Shown: positions 42,561 through 51,993, counted from the first letter of the stretch. The stretch is DNA of 64,000 bases from Billgrantia pellis (GCF_008297955.1 NZ_VTPY01000007.1:124001-188000); one strand, 5' to 3'. The notes: generated from the sequence alone by a model not told the origin. Program-made: numbers and translations.

Positions 42561-43445
42561 TTACCTTCTGCCTAGAATGGGAGGCGGAGTTAGGTTGGCC
42601 AGCCCGGCATGGAGGAAGTCAAGAACGTGCCGGGTTGCTACGCTCAGTTCCCGTTCCCGGTAATAGAGTCCAATGCTGACCGAGCCGAGGTTCGGCAGGC
42701 GCTCCGTTTCTATCGCCTTGGACAGGTGAGGCGGCGCCACTGACGCAGCCATGGCTGTCAGCCCAAGCCCTTCCTCGACGGCCGATACGATCCCCAGCAA
42801 GCTGGGGCTGGTATAGGCGATACGGTAGGGTTTGCCTGCTTGTTCCAATGATCTTTCGAGCATTGATCGATAAATACAACCTTGCGGATAGGTAACCAGA
42901 GGAATGATGTCGAATTCGGCGAGGTTGTCATTATTCATTACCCAAGTTAGTTGGTCGATTCGAAAGTCGCTTGTATCTCGGTCTTCCTGCTGTTTTTCAG
43001 GTTCCATGACCAAGCAGACATCATAATGATGTTTCTGGAATCGCTGATAGATTACCTTGCTGATGTCACCGTCTACTTCGACCATGATGTTCGGGTGGGT
43101 TCGCGCTAGGTTGCGTAATGCTTTAGGCAGAAAGGCAAGCTCTAAATCGTGCGGAATGCCAAGTCTAACGCGGCCTGATACGTGCTCACCACTGAGCCTG
43201 GTGATGACTCTGTCATTGATTTCCAGAATATTCTTGGCAGCTTGGTAAAGATAGTTCCCGTCTTCCGTAAGTTCCAGGCTTGTGCCTCTCAAAAATATTT
43301 GCGTATCAAGAAGCGATTCCAGCTTCTTGATTTGAAGGCTTATGGCAGGTTGTGAGCGTCCCAGAAGCTCCCCGGCGCTGGTAAACCCGCCTAGATCCCT
43401 TATGGTCACGAAGGTGCGAAGCAGTTCTGTAGGAATGTTTTTCAT
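42561..43445 (-). CDS. LysR-family regulator of the creatine region
   Basis: 294 residues. A LysR helix-turn-helix lies at residues 5-63 (TFVTIRDLGGFTSAGELLGR ... QPAISLQIKKLE), followed by a substrate-binding domain. It is divergent from the small membrane protein/symporter pair across 143 bp and convergent with creatinase. It is noticeably AT-richer than most of the window. Control of creatine uptake and breakdown is inferred from position. Confidence 0.87.
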   Translation of the reverse strand: MKNIPTELLRTFVTIRDLGGFTSAGELLGRSQPAISLQIKKLESLLDTQIFLRGTSLELTEDGNYLYQAAKNILEINDRVITRLSGEHVSGRVRLGIPHDLELAFLPKALRNLARTHPNIMVEVDGDISKVIYQRFQKHHYDVCLVMEPEKQQEDRDTSDFRIDQLTWVMNNDNLAEFDIIPLVTYPQGCIYRSMLERSLEQAGKPYRIAYTSPSLLGIVSAVEEGLGLTAMAASVAPPHLSKAIETERLPNLGSVSIGLYYRERELSVATRHVLDFLHAGLANLTPPPILGRR

Positions 43446-43588
43446 TTCAAAGCCTATTGTTGAGTTTTATGAGAGGATTTGCGTTACAAATTGGCCGCTG
43501 TTAATGGAATAAAATACCTTGAATGTGCCTGCGAAGGCAATGCGTTGGAAGCCGTTGTCCCATTGATAAAAAACAAGAGGGTGTGGAG

Positions 43589-43708
43589 ATGAATTCCTGG
43601 GTATTGAGTACTTTTCTATTTCTCGCCTGCTACATGCTGGTGCATGCCGGCGTCGCCTATTTTCGAAGGGAATTAAAGGCAAAGTCGGTTAGCGGTTTGA
43701 GGAAATGA
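43589..43708 (+). CDS. 39-residue single-helix membrane protein coupled to the symporter
   Basis: Starts at ATG 43589 with a GGAG-type site; an upstream in-frame start is not credible. It has one membrane helix (SWVLSTFLFLACYMLVHAGV) and a basic C-terminus (FRRELKAKS). Its stop overlaps the symporter ATG (ATGATC), so both are translated together. Small single- or double-helix partners of sodium/solute symporters are known in other families; a role as symporter subunit or stabiliser is inferred. Confidence 0.6.
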   Translation: MNSWVLSTFLFLACYMLVHAGVAYFRRELKAKSVSGLRK

Positions 43709-45162
43709 TCATGGATGCCTACAAATTGTTCAATTGGGGGCTTCTTGTCTTAACCTTCGGCTTACTGATTTATCTCGGCTATCTTTCGTCACGCTACATG
43801 AACAAGAGCGATGAAGGGGGCTTCTTGGTGGCCGGGCGGTCACTAGGTGCCTTCGTGGCGGCAGGGACCATCGTCGCTACCGGCTTCAGCGGTTGGGGAT
43901 TCATGGGCTCGCCCGGTGTGACCTATCAGTTCGGCGCTATCGAAGTGCTGGGTAACTTCTTCTTTGCACCAGCGATGATGATTGCTGTGCTCTACTTCGC
44001 GCGCTTCCTGCAGCGCCGTGCCATAGAAATGGGCAGCAACACCATCCCCGAGTATATTGCCCAGATTCATGAGGGTGGAACCATGGGGCGAGTGCTGCAA
44101 GGCGTGGCTGCCTTCATTACCATTCTTCTGCTGCTGATTTTCTTGACTAGCCAGATCAAAGCCGTGGGGCTGCTCGGTGCCAGTTGGTTGGGCATCGAAC
44201 TCAATCAAAGTGCCATCCTGATGGTCTCGGTGATCATTATCTATACCATGTTGGGTGGGCTTGCCGCGGTTGCTTGGACCGATACGGTCATGGTCTGCGG
44301 CATGGCGCTGGCCGCGGTCATTATCCTGGTGCAAATGCTGACTTCCGTCGACCTCGGCGCTTGGGAGGCATCGCTCAATGCCATCGACCCCGAGCTGCTC
44401 AATCCCACAACGGGGGCACCTTACGGCGACTCTATCGGTACCGTCTTTTTGGTGTTGCCTTACGCCTTCCTGTTCGCCGCTGTGCTGCCCTACATGGCGA
44501 TCCGCTTCCTGGCCATGAAGCCGGACGTCAAGCTACACAAGGTGGGAGTCTACGTGGCCGTTCTCGGAGCGCTGCTCAGCCTGATTCCCATCGTCGGGCT
44601 CTACGTTCGCATGCGCGTGCCGAATTTGGCCGACCCTGACATGGCCATGCCGGTCTATCTCGAGCAGTTCATGCATCCGGCCATTCAGGGGGTAATTACG
44701 CTATTCATCATCTTTGCCATGAAATCCACGGCTAACTCGCTGCTGCATACGGTGGCCTCAGCAACGTCTCATGACCTGCGCCTGTCCCTGTTCGGCCCGG
44801 TCTCCAACGAACGTCTGGCGTTGATGATCAATCGTATGGCAGTGGTCCTGTTGGGCATTCTTGCCCTGATGATGATGCTATATGCACCGCCCTTCATGCT
44901 CTCCTGGCTGGGTATCCTGGGCTCCGGAACGTTGTTGGCCAGCATGATGGGGCCGGTATTCATCTCCACTTTCTGGCAAGGAAGCGGCTGGGGCGCTCTC
45001 ATGGCAATGCTGGTGGGGTTCTTTACCAGTGGCTACATGATGCTTTTCGCTGAGGTGGGGTGGCTGATAGGACCGCTGACCGGGTGCGTTATCTCATCTG
45101 CTTGCTACGTTGTCGTGTCACTGATGACAAGGCCGTTGGCTTTCACCCAGAAGCCATCCTGA
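43705..45162 (+). CDS. Sodium/solute symporter, probable creatine importer
   Basis: 485 residues, about thirteen membrane helices, SSS family: YLGYLSSRYMNKSDEGGFLVAGRSLG at the start (helix 1 and loop), GTIVATGFSGWGFMGSPG (sodium-site helix) and FAMKSTANSLLHTVASATSHDL near the end. The substrate is not determined by sequence; location between LysR and creatinase points to creatine or a related guanidino/methylamine compound. A second start ATG lies two codons in (43711). Confidence 0.85.
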   Translation: MIMDAYKLFNWGLLVLTFGLLIYLGYLSSRYMNKSDEGGFLVAGRSLGAFVAAGTIVATGFSGWGFMGSPGVTYQFGAIEVLGNFFFAPAMMIAVLYFARFLQRRAIEMGSNTIPEYIAQIHEGGTMGRVLQGVAAFITILLLLIFLTSQIKAVGLLGASWLGIELNQSAILMVSVIIIYTMLGGLAAVAWTDTVMVCGMALAAVIILVQMLTSVDLGAWEASLNAIDPELLNPTTGAPYGDSIGTVFLVLPYAFLFAAVLPYMAIRFLAMKPDVKLHKVGVYVAVLGALLSLIPIVGLYVRMRVPNLADPDMAMPVYLEQFMHPAIQGVITLFIIFAMKSTANSLLHTVASATSHDLRLSLFGPVSNERLALMINRMAVVLLGILALMMMLYAPPFMLSWLGILGSGTLLASMMGPVFISTFWQGSGWGALMAMLVGFFTSGYMMLFAEVGWLIGPLTGCVISSACYVVVSLMTRPLAFTQKPS

Positions 45163-45174
45163 AACGCACGTTGT

Positions 45175-45199
45175 CGCCTCCAGAACACCTCTGGAGGCG
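45175..45199 (+). terminator. Hairpin after the symporter gene
   Basis: CGCCTCCAGA-ACACC-TCTGGAGGCG, a perfect 10-bp stem 12 bp after the stop. No T-run follows, so it may act with Rho or protect the mRNA end. Confidence 0.55.
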
Positions 45200-45393
45200 G
45201 CAAGATGGAGGCAATCTTTTCCTGCCGTAGCTGCCTTCCCGCAGAATCCGAGAAAGTCGAGGAGACAGGCCTCGTCGATACGTCGAACTCTTCGCGACGC
45301 AGGAGCTGCCAACCGCCAGCGCGCCAAGTGCAGGCGCCGGCGTTCACTTCTCTTGGCCAGCCACTGTTCGCAGAAGAGGCGTGAGTCTCTGGG

Positions 45394-46044
45394 TTATCCG
45401 GAAGGTGTCATGGCTTCCGCCGCATAACCGTGCCGGGCCTGGAAGCGCTGCAGCTCGCGGGGCTGTGGCGTTTTCCCGGTGAAAATCTCGACATAAGCCG
45501 GAATGCGCCGCATGCGAACCTCAAGCGCCTCCTGGGTCTTCATCGAGATATAGCCGATCTGGGTGAGATAGATGGTGCGGCCGCGGACGTTGGCTGCCAG
45601 CGGCTCATAGCCGTAGCGCTCGAACATGCGCGTCAGCGCCTCGATGCGCGTCTCGTCCGCATTGTCGATCTCCCTCGCGACTTCCTCCGACTGCAACGCC
45701 CAACTGCGCATGGCGAACTCCAGTTGGGAGTCGAACAGCTCGGGATCCAGCCAGCAGTCGAAAACGTTGAGGATCGCCTCGACGATGGTTTCGGCATAGG
45801 CCTCGGTCTGCCGCACCAGGCCCTGGGTATTCTTCTCTCGCCAGCGCTCGATCAGCGCGTCCAGCAGTGCCTCACGATCCTTGAAGAACCAGTAGAAGCT
45901 GGTGCGCGAGACGTCGAGCCGCTTGGCCAGCGGCAGAATCCGCACGCTATCGACGCCGGACTCGAGCAGCAGCCCGAAGGCGGCGTCGAGCCAGGCATCG
46001 CGAGAGCCTTTCCATTTGGTGTTGGGCTTATCGGCGGATGGCAT
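45394..46044 (-). CDS. TetR-family repressor
   Basis: 216 residues. The N-terminal TetR helix-turn-helix (SRDAWLDAAFGLLLESGVDS and LDVSRTSFYWFFKDREALLD) is followed by a helical ligand domain. It lies downstream of the demethylase gene on the same strand with a palindrome GAATGTAC-N6-GTACATTC just upstream of its start. The same half-site recurs upstream of the demethylase/pyrroline reductase divergent pair. It is likely the local repressor of methylated-amine catabolism. Confidence 0.88.
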   Translation of the reverse strand: MPSADKPNTKWKGSRDAWLDAAFGLLLESGVDSVRILPLAKRLDVSRTSFYWFFKDREALLDALIERWREKNTQGLVRQTEAYAETIVEAILNVFDCWLDPELFDSQLEFAMRSWALQSEEVAREIDNADETRIEALTRMFERYGYEPLAANVRGRTIYLTQIGYISMKTQEALEVRMRRIPAYVEIFTGKTPQPRELQRFQARHGYAAEAMTPSG

Positions 46045-46073
46045 TGAGACGTTTTCCCTGCTCCGGGGCGAGT

Positions 46074-46095
46074 GAATGTACAGGAGAGTACATTC
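46074..46095. promoter_or_regulatory. TetR operator 1 (GAATGTAC-N6-GTACATTC)
   Basis: A perfect 8-bp inverted repeat with a 6-bp spacer 30 bp before the tetR start codon, in the 92-bp gap behind the demethylase gene. It shares the ATGTAC core and spacing with the site at 48255-48272. Autoregulation is inferred. Confidence 0.7.
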
Positions 46096-46136
46096 TCATC
46101 CTCATATGACCAAGCTCAGCCAGTTTGCAGACAGTG

Positions 46137-48188
46137 CTATATATCCTTCACCAACCGCAGGGCGTCGTAGATCGCCGCATGGGTATTGCGCGATTCGACG
46201 GCATCGCCGATACGGAACAGCTGGAACTTTCCCTTTTCATGACGAATGACGGTCTGCGGGCGGCCGACGATCAGGTCCTCGTAGTTCACCTCCCCGCCGT
46301 TGCGCGAGAGCGGTTTGAGTTCGAAGTACATCTCGGCCATCGGCGCGATGCCGTAATTGACCACCACCTGATCGATACGGCGCTCATGGTCCAGGTCCTG
46401 CTTGCCTGGAGATACGTAGTCGCTGGTGATCTTGGCGAGCAGTTCGCCACCGTTGCGCTCCACGGACTTCAGCCGGTAGGTGGGGGTGAAGGTGACGTTG
46501 GGTCGCTGCAGGGAGCGCATGTAGGGGACCAGATTCATGGCCATGATCTCCGCCGAGAAGGTGCGGTCCGGCGTCATGATCTCGAGCTCGGCCCCGGTGG
46601 CGGCGATGATCTCCGCCGCCTGCATGGCGGCATGATCGCCGGCATCGTCGAACAGCAGTACCCGGTTTCCCGGCGCCACGTGACCCGACAGGATGTCCCA
46701 GGTGTTGACCACCAGATCGTGCCCGACTGCGGGCTTGTCTTCCATGGGGAAGCCGCCGGTAGCCACGATCACTACGTCCGGCTTTTCGGCGAGCACGTCC
46801 TCGACCTCGGCCCAGACGTTGTAGCGGATTTCGACGCCGAGCGCCTCGCAGCGTGCCAGGCGCCAGTCGATGATGCCCATCATCTCGCGGCGTCGCTCGC
46901 TCTGCGCCGTGAGGCGCACCTGGCCGCCGGCATCGCTGGCAGCTTCCAGCACCACCACTTCATGGCCCCGCTCGCCGGCAACGCGGGCGGCCTCCAGCCC
47001 TGCGGGGCCGGCGCCGATGATCACCACCCGGCGCTGCTGCGCTGCCTTGGGGATGGTATGGGGCATGGTGGTTTCGCGACCGGTGGCGGCGTTGTGGATG
47101 CAGTAGGCGGCACCGCCCTGGTAGATGCGATCGAGGCAGTAGTTGGCACCGACGCAGGGGCGAATCTCTTCTTCACGTCCTTCGACGATCTTGCGCACGA
47201 TGTGCGGATCGGCCATGTGGGCGCGGGTCATGCCGATCATGTCGACCTTGCCCGAGGCGATGGCATGGCGGGCGGTGGCGACGTCCTGGATCTTGGCGCC
47301 ATGGAAGGTGGGGAAATCGACCTGGCGACGGATCTCGCCGGCGAAGTCGAGGTGCGGGGCGCTGGGCATGCCCTGGATGGGGATCACGTCGGTGAGCCCC
47401 GGGTCGGTGTCGATATGTCCGCGCACCACGTTGAGGAAATCGACCAGGCCGCTGTCCTTCAGGCGCTGCGAGATCGCCATGCCGTCGCTGGCCGTCAGCC
47501 CGCCCGGCAGCCTCTCGTCGCCGGTGTAGCGCACGCCGACGATGAAATCCTCGCCGACCCGCTGACGAATGGCCCGCAGCACGTCGAAGGTGAAGCGCAG
47601 CCGGTTGTCCAGATCGCCCCCGTAGGGCGCCTCGAGGGTATTGGTCAGCGGCGACCAGAACTGATCCATCAGGTGACCGTAGGCCTGCAGCTCGATGCCG
47701 TCGAGGCCGGCCGCGTGCATGCGCTCGGCGGCGTTGGCGTAATCGCGGATCAGGCGCTCGATGTCCCAGTCCTCGACCTGTTTGGGAAAGGCGCGGTGGG
47801 ATGCTTCGCGACGATGCGAGGCCGACACCGCCGGCAGCCAGTCGCCCTTGTCCCAGCGCGTGCGCCGGCCCAGGTGGGTCAGCTGAATCATCACCGCCGT
47901 GCCGTGCTCGTGGCAGGCGTCGGTCAGCTCACGCATCCAGGGCACCACTTCATCCTTGTAGGCCAGGATGTTGTTGAACACCGGCGGACTGTCCTTGGCC
48001 ACCGCCGCGGATCCTGCGGTCATGGTCAGGCCAAGGCCGGCCTTGGCCCGCTCCACGTGATAGGCCCGGTAGAGCGCCTTGGGCATTCCGTCCTCGGGGT
48101 AGGCGGGCTCGTGGGAAGTCATCATGAGCCGGTTCTTCAGGGTGAGATGCTTGAGCTGGAAGGGCTGAAGCAGCGGATCGTTGGCCAT
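46137..48188 (-). CDS. FMN/Fe-S/FAD demethylase, N-methylproline or dimethylglycine type
   Basis: 683 residues from the ATG at 48188 (GGAGA upstream; an in-frame start at 48221 is possible). The N-terminal half is an old-yellow-enzyme-like TIM barrel (FMN) ending in the 4Fe-4S cysteines CVGANYC-x10-CIHN. The C-terminal half has two Rossmann folds (VIIGAGPAGLEAARVAG at about 400; VVIVATGGFPM). This is the trimethylamine-dehydrogenase/DgcA/StcD layout; sequence style fits enzymes annotated N-methylproline demethylase. Such enzymes pass electrons to ETF, and the broken etf genes nearby are therefore notable. The exact methylated substrate is not certain. Confidence 0.8.
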   Translation of the reverse strand: MANDPLLQPFQLKHLTLKNRLMMTSHEPAYPEDGMPKALYRAYHVERAKAGLGLTMTAGSAAVAKDSPPVFNNILAYKDEVVPWMRELTDACHEHGTAVMIQLTHLGRRTRWDKGDWLPAVSASHRREASHRAFPKQVEDWDIERLIRDYANAAERMHAAGLDGIELQAYGHLMDQFWSPLTNTLEAPYGGDLDNRLRFTFDVLRAIRQRVGEDFIVGVRYTGDERLPGGLTASDGMAISQRLKDSGLVDFLNVVRGHIDTDPGLTDVIPIQGMPSAPHLDFAGEIRRQVDFPTFHGAKIQDVATARHAIASGKVDMIGMTRAHMADPHIVRKIVEGREEEIRPCVGANYCLDRIYQGGAAYCIHNAATGRETTMPHTIPKAAQQRRVVIIGAGPAGLEAARVAGERGHEVVVLEAASDAGGQVRLTAQSERRREMMGIIDWRLARCEALGVEIRYNVWAEVEDVLAEKPDVVIVATGGFPMEDKPAVGHDLVVNTWDILSGHVAPGNRVLLFDDAGDHAAMQAAEIIAATGAELEIMTPDRTFSAEIMAMNLVPYMRSLQRPNVTFTPTYRLKSVERNGGELLAKITSDYVSPGKQDLDHERRIDQVVVNYGIAPMAEMYFELKPLSRNGGEVNYEDLIVGRPQTVIRHEKGKFQLFRIGDAVESRNTHAAIYDALRLVKDI

Positions 48189-48254
48189 GGTCGGGTCTCC
48201 GTCTTGTTGTGTGCTTGACAACGTTAACCATGCGTGTACACGCTCGTCAATTCA

Positions 48255-48272
48255 ATGTACATATGTGTACAT
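48255..48272. promoter_or_regulatory. TetR operator 2 (ATGTAC-N6-GTACAT)
   Basis: ATGTAC-ATATGT-GTACAT lies between the divergent demethylase (start 48188) and pyrroline-reductase-like gene (start 48363). It has the same half-site and spacer length as operator 1 near tetR. Another palindrome, GCGTGTACACGC (48232-48243), is 12 bp away and includes the same GTAC core. Confidence 0.7.
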
Positions 48273-48362
48273 GAAAAAGAAAGGCCGGAATGGATGGTCG
48301 TCATGAGGCGCTGGAAGGTTTGCCCCGGAGATGTCGACTCGGGATCAGAGGAGGTGAAAACC

Positions 48363-49157
48363 ATGTCGCAAGACGCTGTTATCGGGATCATCGGCGGTCA
48401 GGGGTGGATGGGGCGTGCGCTCGGCATGGCCTTGCTGGAGCGAAACGTCGTCTCTCCCGAACGACTCGTGATCTCCTCGCGCTCCTCTCGCGGCGAGGCC
48501 TACCGCAACTGGCCCGGCGTGCGTTGCGTCAAGGACAACCGCGAGCTGGTCGCCCTGGCGGATGTCGTCGTGCTCTCGGTACGCCCGGAGGATCTCGCCA
48601 GCCTCGAAGTCGAGTTGGACGATAAGCTGGTCATCTCACTGCTGGCGATGGCTCCTTCGCAGGAGATCGCCAACCAGTTGGGAAGCCGCCGGGTAGTGCG
48701 TGCCATGCCGAACGCCGCGGCGGAGATTCGCCGAGCCTACTTCCCCTGGTTTGCCTCACCGCAGGTCAGCGTCGCCGACAAGCGGCTCGTCCAGGCGCTG
48801 CTGGCGAGCTGCGGCACGGCGCGCGAGCTTCCGACCGAGCGCGATCTCGATTACCTGACGGCCCTGAGCGGCGCCGGGCCGGCCTATCCCGCCCTGCTGG
48901 CCCAGTCGATGCTGGAACACGCACGGGGAGCGGGGCTCTCCGAGGAGATCGCCCGTGAGGCCGTCATGCAGACCCTGGTGGGCGGCAGCCTGCTGCTGGA
49001 GACGCTGGGTACCGAGCCCGGCGACATGGTGGAGCGGCTGATCGCCTATGACGGCACCACGGCCAAGGGGTTGCGGACGATGATGGATGAGGGAATCGTG
49101 CAGGCGATTCATCGCGGCCTCGATGCGGCGCACCGGGCAGCAATCTCTCCGCCGTAA
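48363..49157 (+). CDS. Pyrroline-5-carboxylate reductase-like protein
   Basis: 264 residues from the ATG at 48363 (GAGGAGG upstream). The Rossmann fold starts at GIIGGQGWMGRAL, and the helical dimerisation domain has the conserved ALSGAGPAYPALLAQSM (ProC: SGSGPAY). It belongs to the ProC family; a catabolic role (imine reduction during N-methylproline or related breakdown) is possible because it is divergent from the demethylase and next to a PutP-like symporter. It is not clear that it is the housekeeping proC. Confidence 0.8.
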   Translation: MSQDAVIGIIGGQGWMGRALGMALLERNVVSPERLVISSRSSRGEAYRNWPGVRCVKDNRELVALADVVVLSVRPEDLASLEVELDDKLVISLLAMAPSQEIANQLGSRRVVRAMPNAAAEIRRAYFPWFASPQVSVADKRLVQALLASCGTARELPTERDLDYLTALSGAGPAYPALLAQSMLEHARGAGLSEEIAREAVMQTLVGGSLLLETLGTEPGDMVERLIAYDGTTAKGLRTMMDEGIVQAIHRGLDAAHRAAISPP

Positions 49158-49254
49158 GAAAGAAGCGAGAATGCACTGGCCCAAGGTGTAAGTCTTGCCG
49201 CGCAAGGCACAAGCCGGCTCTGGTAGAAAACAAAGTCAATAAACGGGTTGAACC

Positions 49255-50784
49255 ATGTTGAATACGAACCACGGTGTCGTCATCGGCACTTTCCTGGCTT
49301 ATTTCCTCGTCATGTTCGCGATCGGTATCGTGGCCTACCGTCGCTCCTCGGACTTTGCCGATTATGTGCTTGGTGGCCGAACGCTGGGCCCTTTCGCCAC
49401 GGCGATCTCCACCGGAGCCTCGGAAATGTCGGGATGGCTGCTGATCGCCATGCCCGGTGCGGCCTTCCTGATGGGCATGTCCTCCTTCTGGGTGGCGGCT
49501 GGCCTGTTGGCCGGCACGCTGCTCAACTGGCTGATCGTCGCCCGGCGTCTGCGCGTCTACAGTTTCATCGCCAACAACTCCCTGACCATTCCGGAGTATC
49601 TCGCCAAGCGCTTCCACGATCGCAGCCTCATCCTGCGGCTGGTGGCAGCGGTCTTCATCATTACCTTCTATCTCTTCTATACCAGCTCGGGTCTGGTGGC
49701 CGGCGGCAAGCTGCTCAATACGGTCTTCGACCTGGATTACTTGCTGGCGGTACTGCTCGGTGCCCTGGCGGTCATCTCCTATACCTTCTTTGGCGGCTAT
49801 CTCGCCGTATCGTGGACCGATGTGCTCCAAGGCATCATGATGTTCCTTACGCTCGTTATCGTACCCGCCGTGGCCATTCACGAGCTGGGGGGAGGCAGCG
49901 AGGCCTTCACGGCCGCCGAGGGAGCCAAGGCCGGCATCATGAATGCTTGGCGGGATGCCTCGACCGGCGAGCTGCTGACCTGGACGGCGATCGTCAGCTC
50001 GCTCGCGTGGGGCCTGGGCTATTTCGGCCAGCCGCATGCCCTGGCGCGCTTCGCCGGCATCGATGACGCCCGGAACATTCCCACGGCCCGCATCATCGCG
50101 GTGACCTGGACCGCCGTCGGGCTGGTCGGCGCATTGCTGATCGGCATCCTCGGCAACGCCTTCATCCCCGAAGGACTGGACGACCCCGAGCGCATCTTCA
50201 TGTTCATGATCGATATCATGTTCAACCCGCTGGTGGCCGGTGTCCTGCTGACGGCGGTGCTGGCGGCCGTCATGTCGACAGCAGACTCGCAGCTGCTGAT
50301 CTGCTCCTCGACCATTGCCGATGACATCTACAAGGCCGTGTTCCGCAAGCAGGCGTCTCAGGCCGAGCTCGTCACGGTTGGCCGTATCGCGGTGCTGGGA
50401 GTCTCCAGCGTGGCCGTCATGCTGGCCCTGAACCCGGATTCCAGCGTGCTGGGGCTGGTGTCCTATGCCTGGGCCGGGTTCGGCGCCGCCTTCGGGCCGG
50501 CGCTCATCGCCTCGCTGTTCTGGTCGCGTATGAACCAGTGGGGCGCCCTGGCGGGCGTCGTCGTGGGCGGGTTGACCGTCATCGTATGGGCCCAGCTCAG
50601 CGGCGGGCTGTTCGATGTCTACGAGATCGTGCCGGCGTTCATCCTGTCGGCGCTGGCCATCGTGCTGGTGACCTTGCTGACATGTGTACCTGGCGAAGCG
50701 GTGCAGCGTCAGTTTCAAAGCATGCTGGAAGACATCAACCAAGAACCTGGGAGAGCATGGAATGAAGATCCTCGTCGCGGTTAA
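49255..50784 (+). CDS. PutP-like sodium/proline symporter
   Basis: 509 residues, thirteen membrane helices, SSS family close to Put[21 protein letters not shown] and [15 protein letters not shown] for the sodium and substrate sites, [15 protein letters not shown], and [16 protein letters not shown]. The likely substrate is proline or a methylated proline. The last 23 bp overlap the first codons of the broken etfB (50762), which is unusual and may itself stem from rearrangement. Confidence 0.87.
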   Translation: MLNTNHGVVIGTFLAYFLVMFAIGIVAYRRSSDFADYVLGGRTLGPFATAISTGASEMSGWLLIAMPGAAFLMGMSSFWVAAGLLAGTLLNWLIVARRLRVYSFIANNSLTIPEYLAKRFHDRSLILRLVAAVFIITFYLFYTSSGLVAGGKLLNTVFDLDYLLAVLLGALAVISYTFFGGYLAVSWTDVLQGIMMFLTLVIVPAVAIHELGGGSEAFTAAEGAKAGIMNAWRDASTGELLTWTAIVSSLAWGLGYFGQPHALARFAGIDDARNIPTARIIAVTWTAVGLVGALLIGILGNAFIPEGLDDPERIFMFMIDIMFNPLVAGVLLTAVLAAVMSTADSQLLICSSTIADDIYKAVFRKQASQAELVTVGRIAVLGVSSVAVMLALNPDSSVLGLVSYAWAGFGAAFGPALIASLFWSRMNQWGALAGVVVGGLTVIVWAQLSGGLFDVYEIVPAFILSALAIVLVTLLTCVPGEAVQRQFQSMLEDINQEPGRAWNEDPRRG

Positions 50785-51528
50785 GCGCGTCATCGACTAC
50801 AACGTCAAGATCCGGGTCAAGGCGGATCACTCCGATGTCGATCTCACCAACGTCAAGATGGCCATGAACCCTTTCTGCGAGATCGCCGTGACGTGCTGCC
50901 GCGGGTCGCCGCGCTGAAGGACGTCAGCCAGGTGTCCGAGATCGTCGAAGTGGTCGACGCCGACACCTTCAAGCGCCCGATCTACGCCGGCAACGCCATC
51001 GCCACGGTCAAGAGCGCCGACAGCCTCAAGGTCATCACCGTACGCGGCACCGGCTTCGATGCGGTAGGTGAGAGCGGTCATGCCGCCATCGAGAGCGTCG
51101 ACACGGTCGTCGACAACAGCCAGTCCACCTTCCTCAAGCAGGAACTGGCCCAGAGCGACCGTCCCGAGCTCGCCGCCGCCAAGGTGGTGATCTCCGGCGG
51201 TCGCGGCATGGGCAGCGGCGAGAACTTCACGCTGCTCGAGGGCATCGCCGACAAGCTGGGCGCGGCCATCGGCGCCTCGCGGGCGGCGGTGGACGCCGGC
51301 TTCGTGCCCAACGACATGCAGGTGGGGCAGACCGGCAAGATCGTCGCGCCGGAGCTCTACATCGCGGTGGGCATTTCCGGGGCCATCCAGCACCTGGCCG
51401 GCATGAAGGACGCCAAGGTGATCGTGGCGATCAACAAGGACGAGGAGGCGCCGATCTTCCAGGTGGCCGACTACGGTCTCGTCGGCGACCTGTTCGAGCT
51501 CCTGCCGGAGCTGGAAAGCAAGCTGTAA
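50762..51528 (+). pseudogene. etfB-etfA deletion fusion (electron transfer flavoprotein remnant)
   Basis: From 50762 the frame reads like EtfB ([20 protein letters not shown] to NPFCEIAV, 43 residues), then shifts to nonsense and stops at 50917. In the next frame, from about 50892, the sequence reads as EtfA from near residue 99 to its end ([20 protein letters not shown], later GGRGMGSG and [17 protein letters not shown]). About 205 residues of EtfB and about 97 of EtfA are missing, so a deletion of roughly 0.9 kb joined the two genes out of frame. The FAD-binding domain of EtfA survives but has no partner. A GTG at 50893 could still start a 211-residue fragment. Confidence 0.88.
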
Positions 51529-51534
51529 CTCCCC

Positions 51535-51993
51535 TCAACGCCGCGGAATGCCGATACGCCGACCGGCGGCCTGTGGCCAAGCGTCGGCTTCGGCCCGCGG
51601 CAGGGCCTCGATGGCATCGACCACGGCGGGCGGGAACGGGGCGGGCCGGTGCTGGTGCGTATCGATGCCCATCAGCATCTGCTCGCTGGTAGCCAGCAGC
51701 TCGCCGTTGGCGTCGTGCATGGTGAAGAACAGGTGCAGTCGCTTGGCGTCGCGGTCGAGCAGCAGCACGTCGACGGCCAGCGCCTGACCTTGGTGGGCCT
51801 CGCGCCGGTAGCAAAGGTGCGTCTCCAAGGTAAAAAGCGTGTACCCCAGGTTCTCGCGGCCATCTTCATCGAGCCCAATCCGTTCCATCAGCGTATCCAC
51901 CGCCAGCGAGAAGACTCTGGCGTATTCGGCATCGTTCATATGGCCGTTGTAGTCGACCCACTCCGGGGCGACCCGGGTCGTCAGTAGCTGCAT
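51535..51993 (-). CDS. Hotdog thioesterase, CdhB-like (betainyl-CoA thioesterase type)
   Basis: 152 residues from the ATG at 51993 (AGAGGA upstream). A 4HBT hotdog fold with the active-site pattern [17 protein letters not shown] (Asp/His/Asn) and a core [20 protein letters not shown]. It resembles the thioesterase domain found fused to L-carnitine dehydrogenase or encoded as cdhB in carnitine catabolism. It is convergent with the etf remnant, 6 bp away. A link to trimethylammonium compound metabolism is suggested by neighbours; no carnitine dehydrogenase is in the window. Confidence 0.7.
   Translation of the reverse strand: MQLLTTRVAPEWVDYNGHMNDAEYARVFSLAVDTLMERIGLDEDGRENLGYTLFTLETHLCYRREAHQGQALAVDVLLLDRDAKRLHLFFTMHDANGELLATSEQMLMGIDTHQHRPAPFPPAVVDAIEALPRAEADAWPQAAGRRIGIPRR

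Noticed and set aside
50893..51528. A complete short EtfA protein
   Set aside because: It begins in the middle of the EtfA fold, and the preceding 130 bp are clearly the start of EtfB; a deletion relic explains both.
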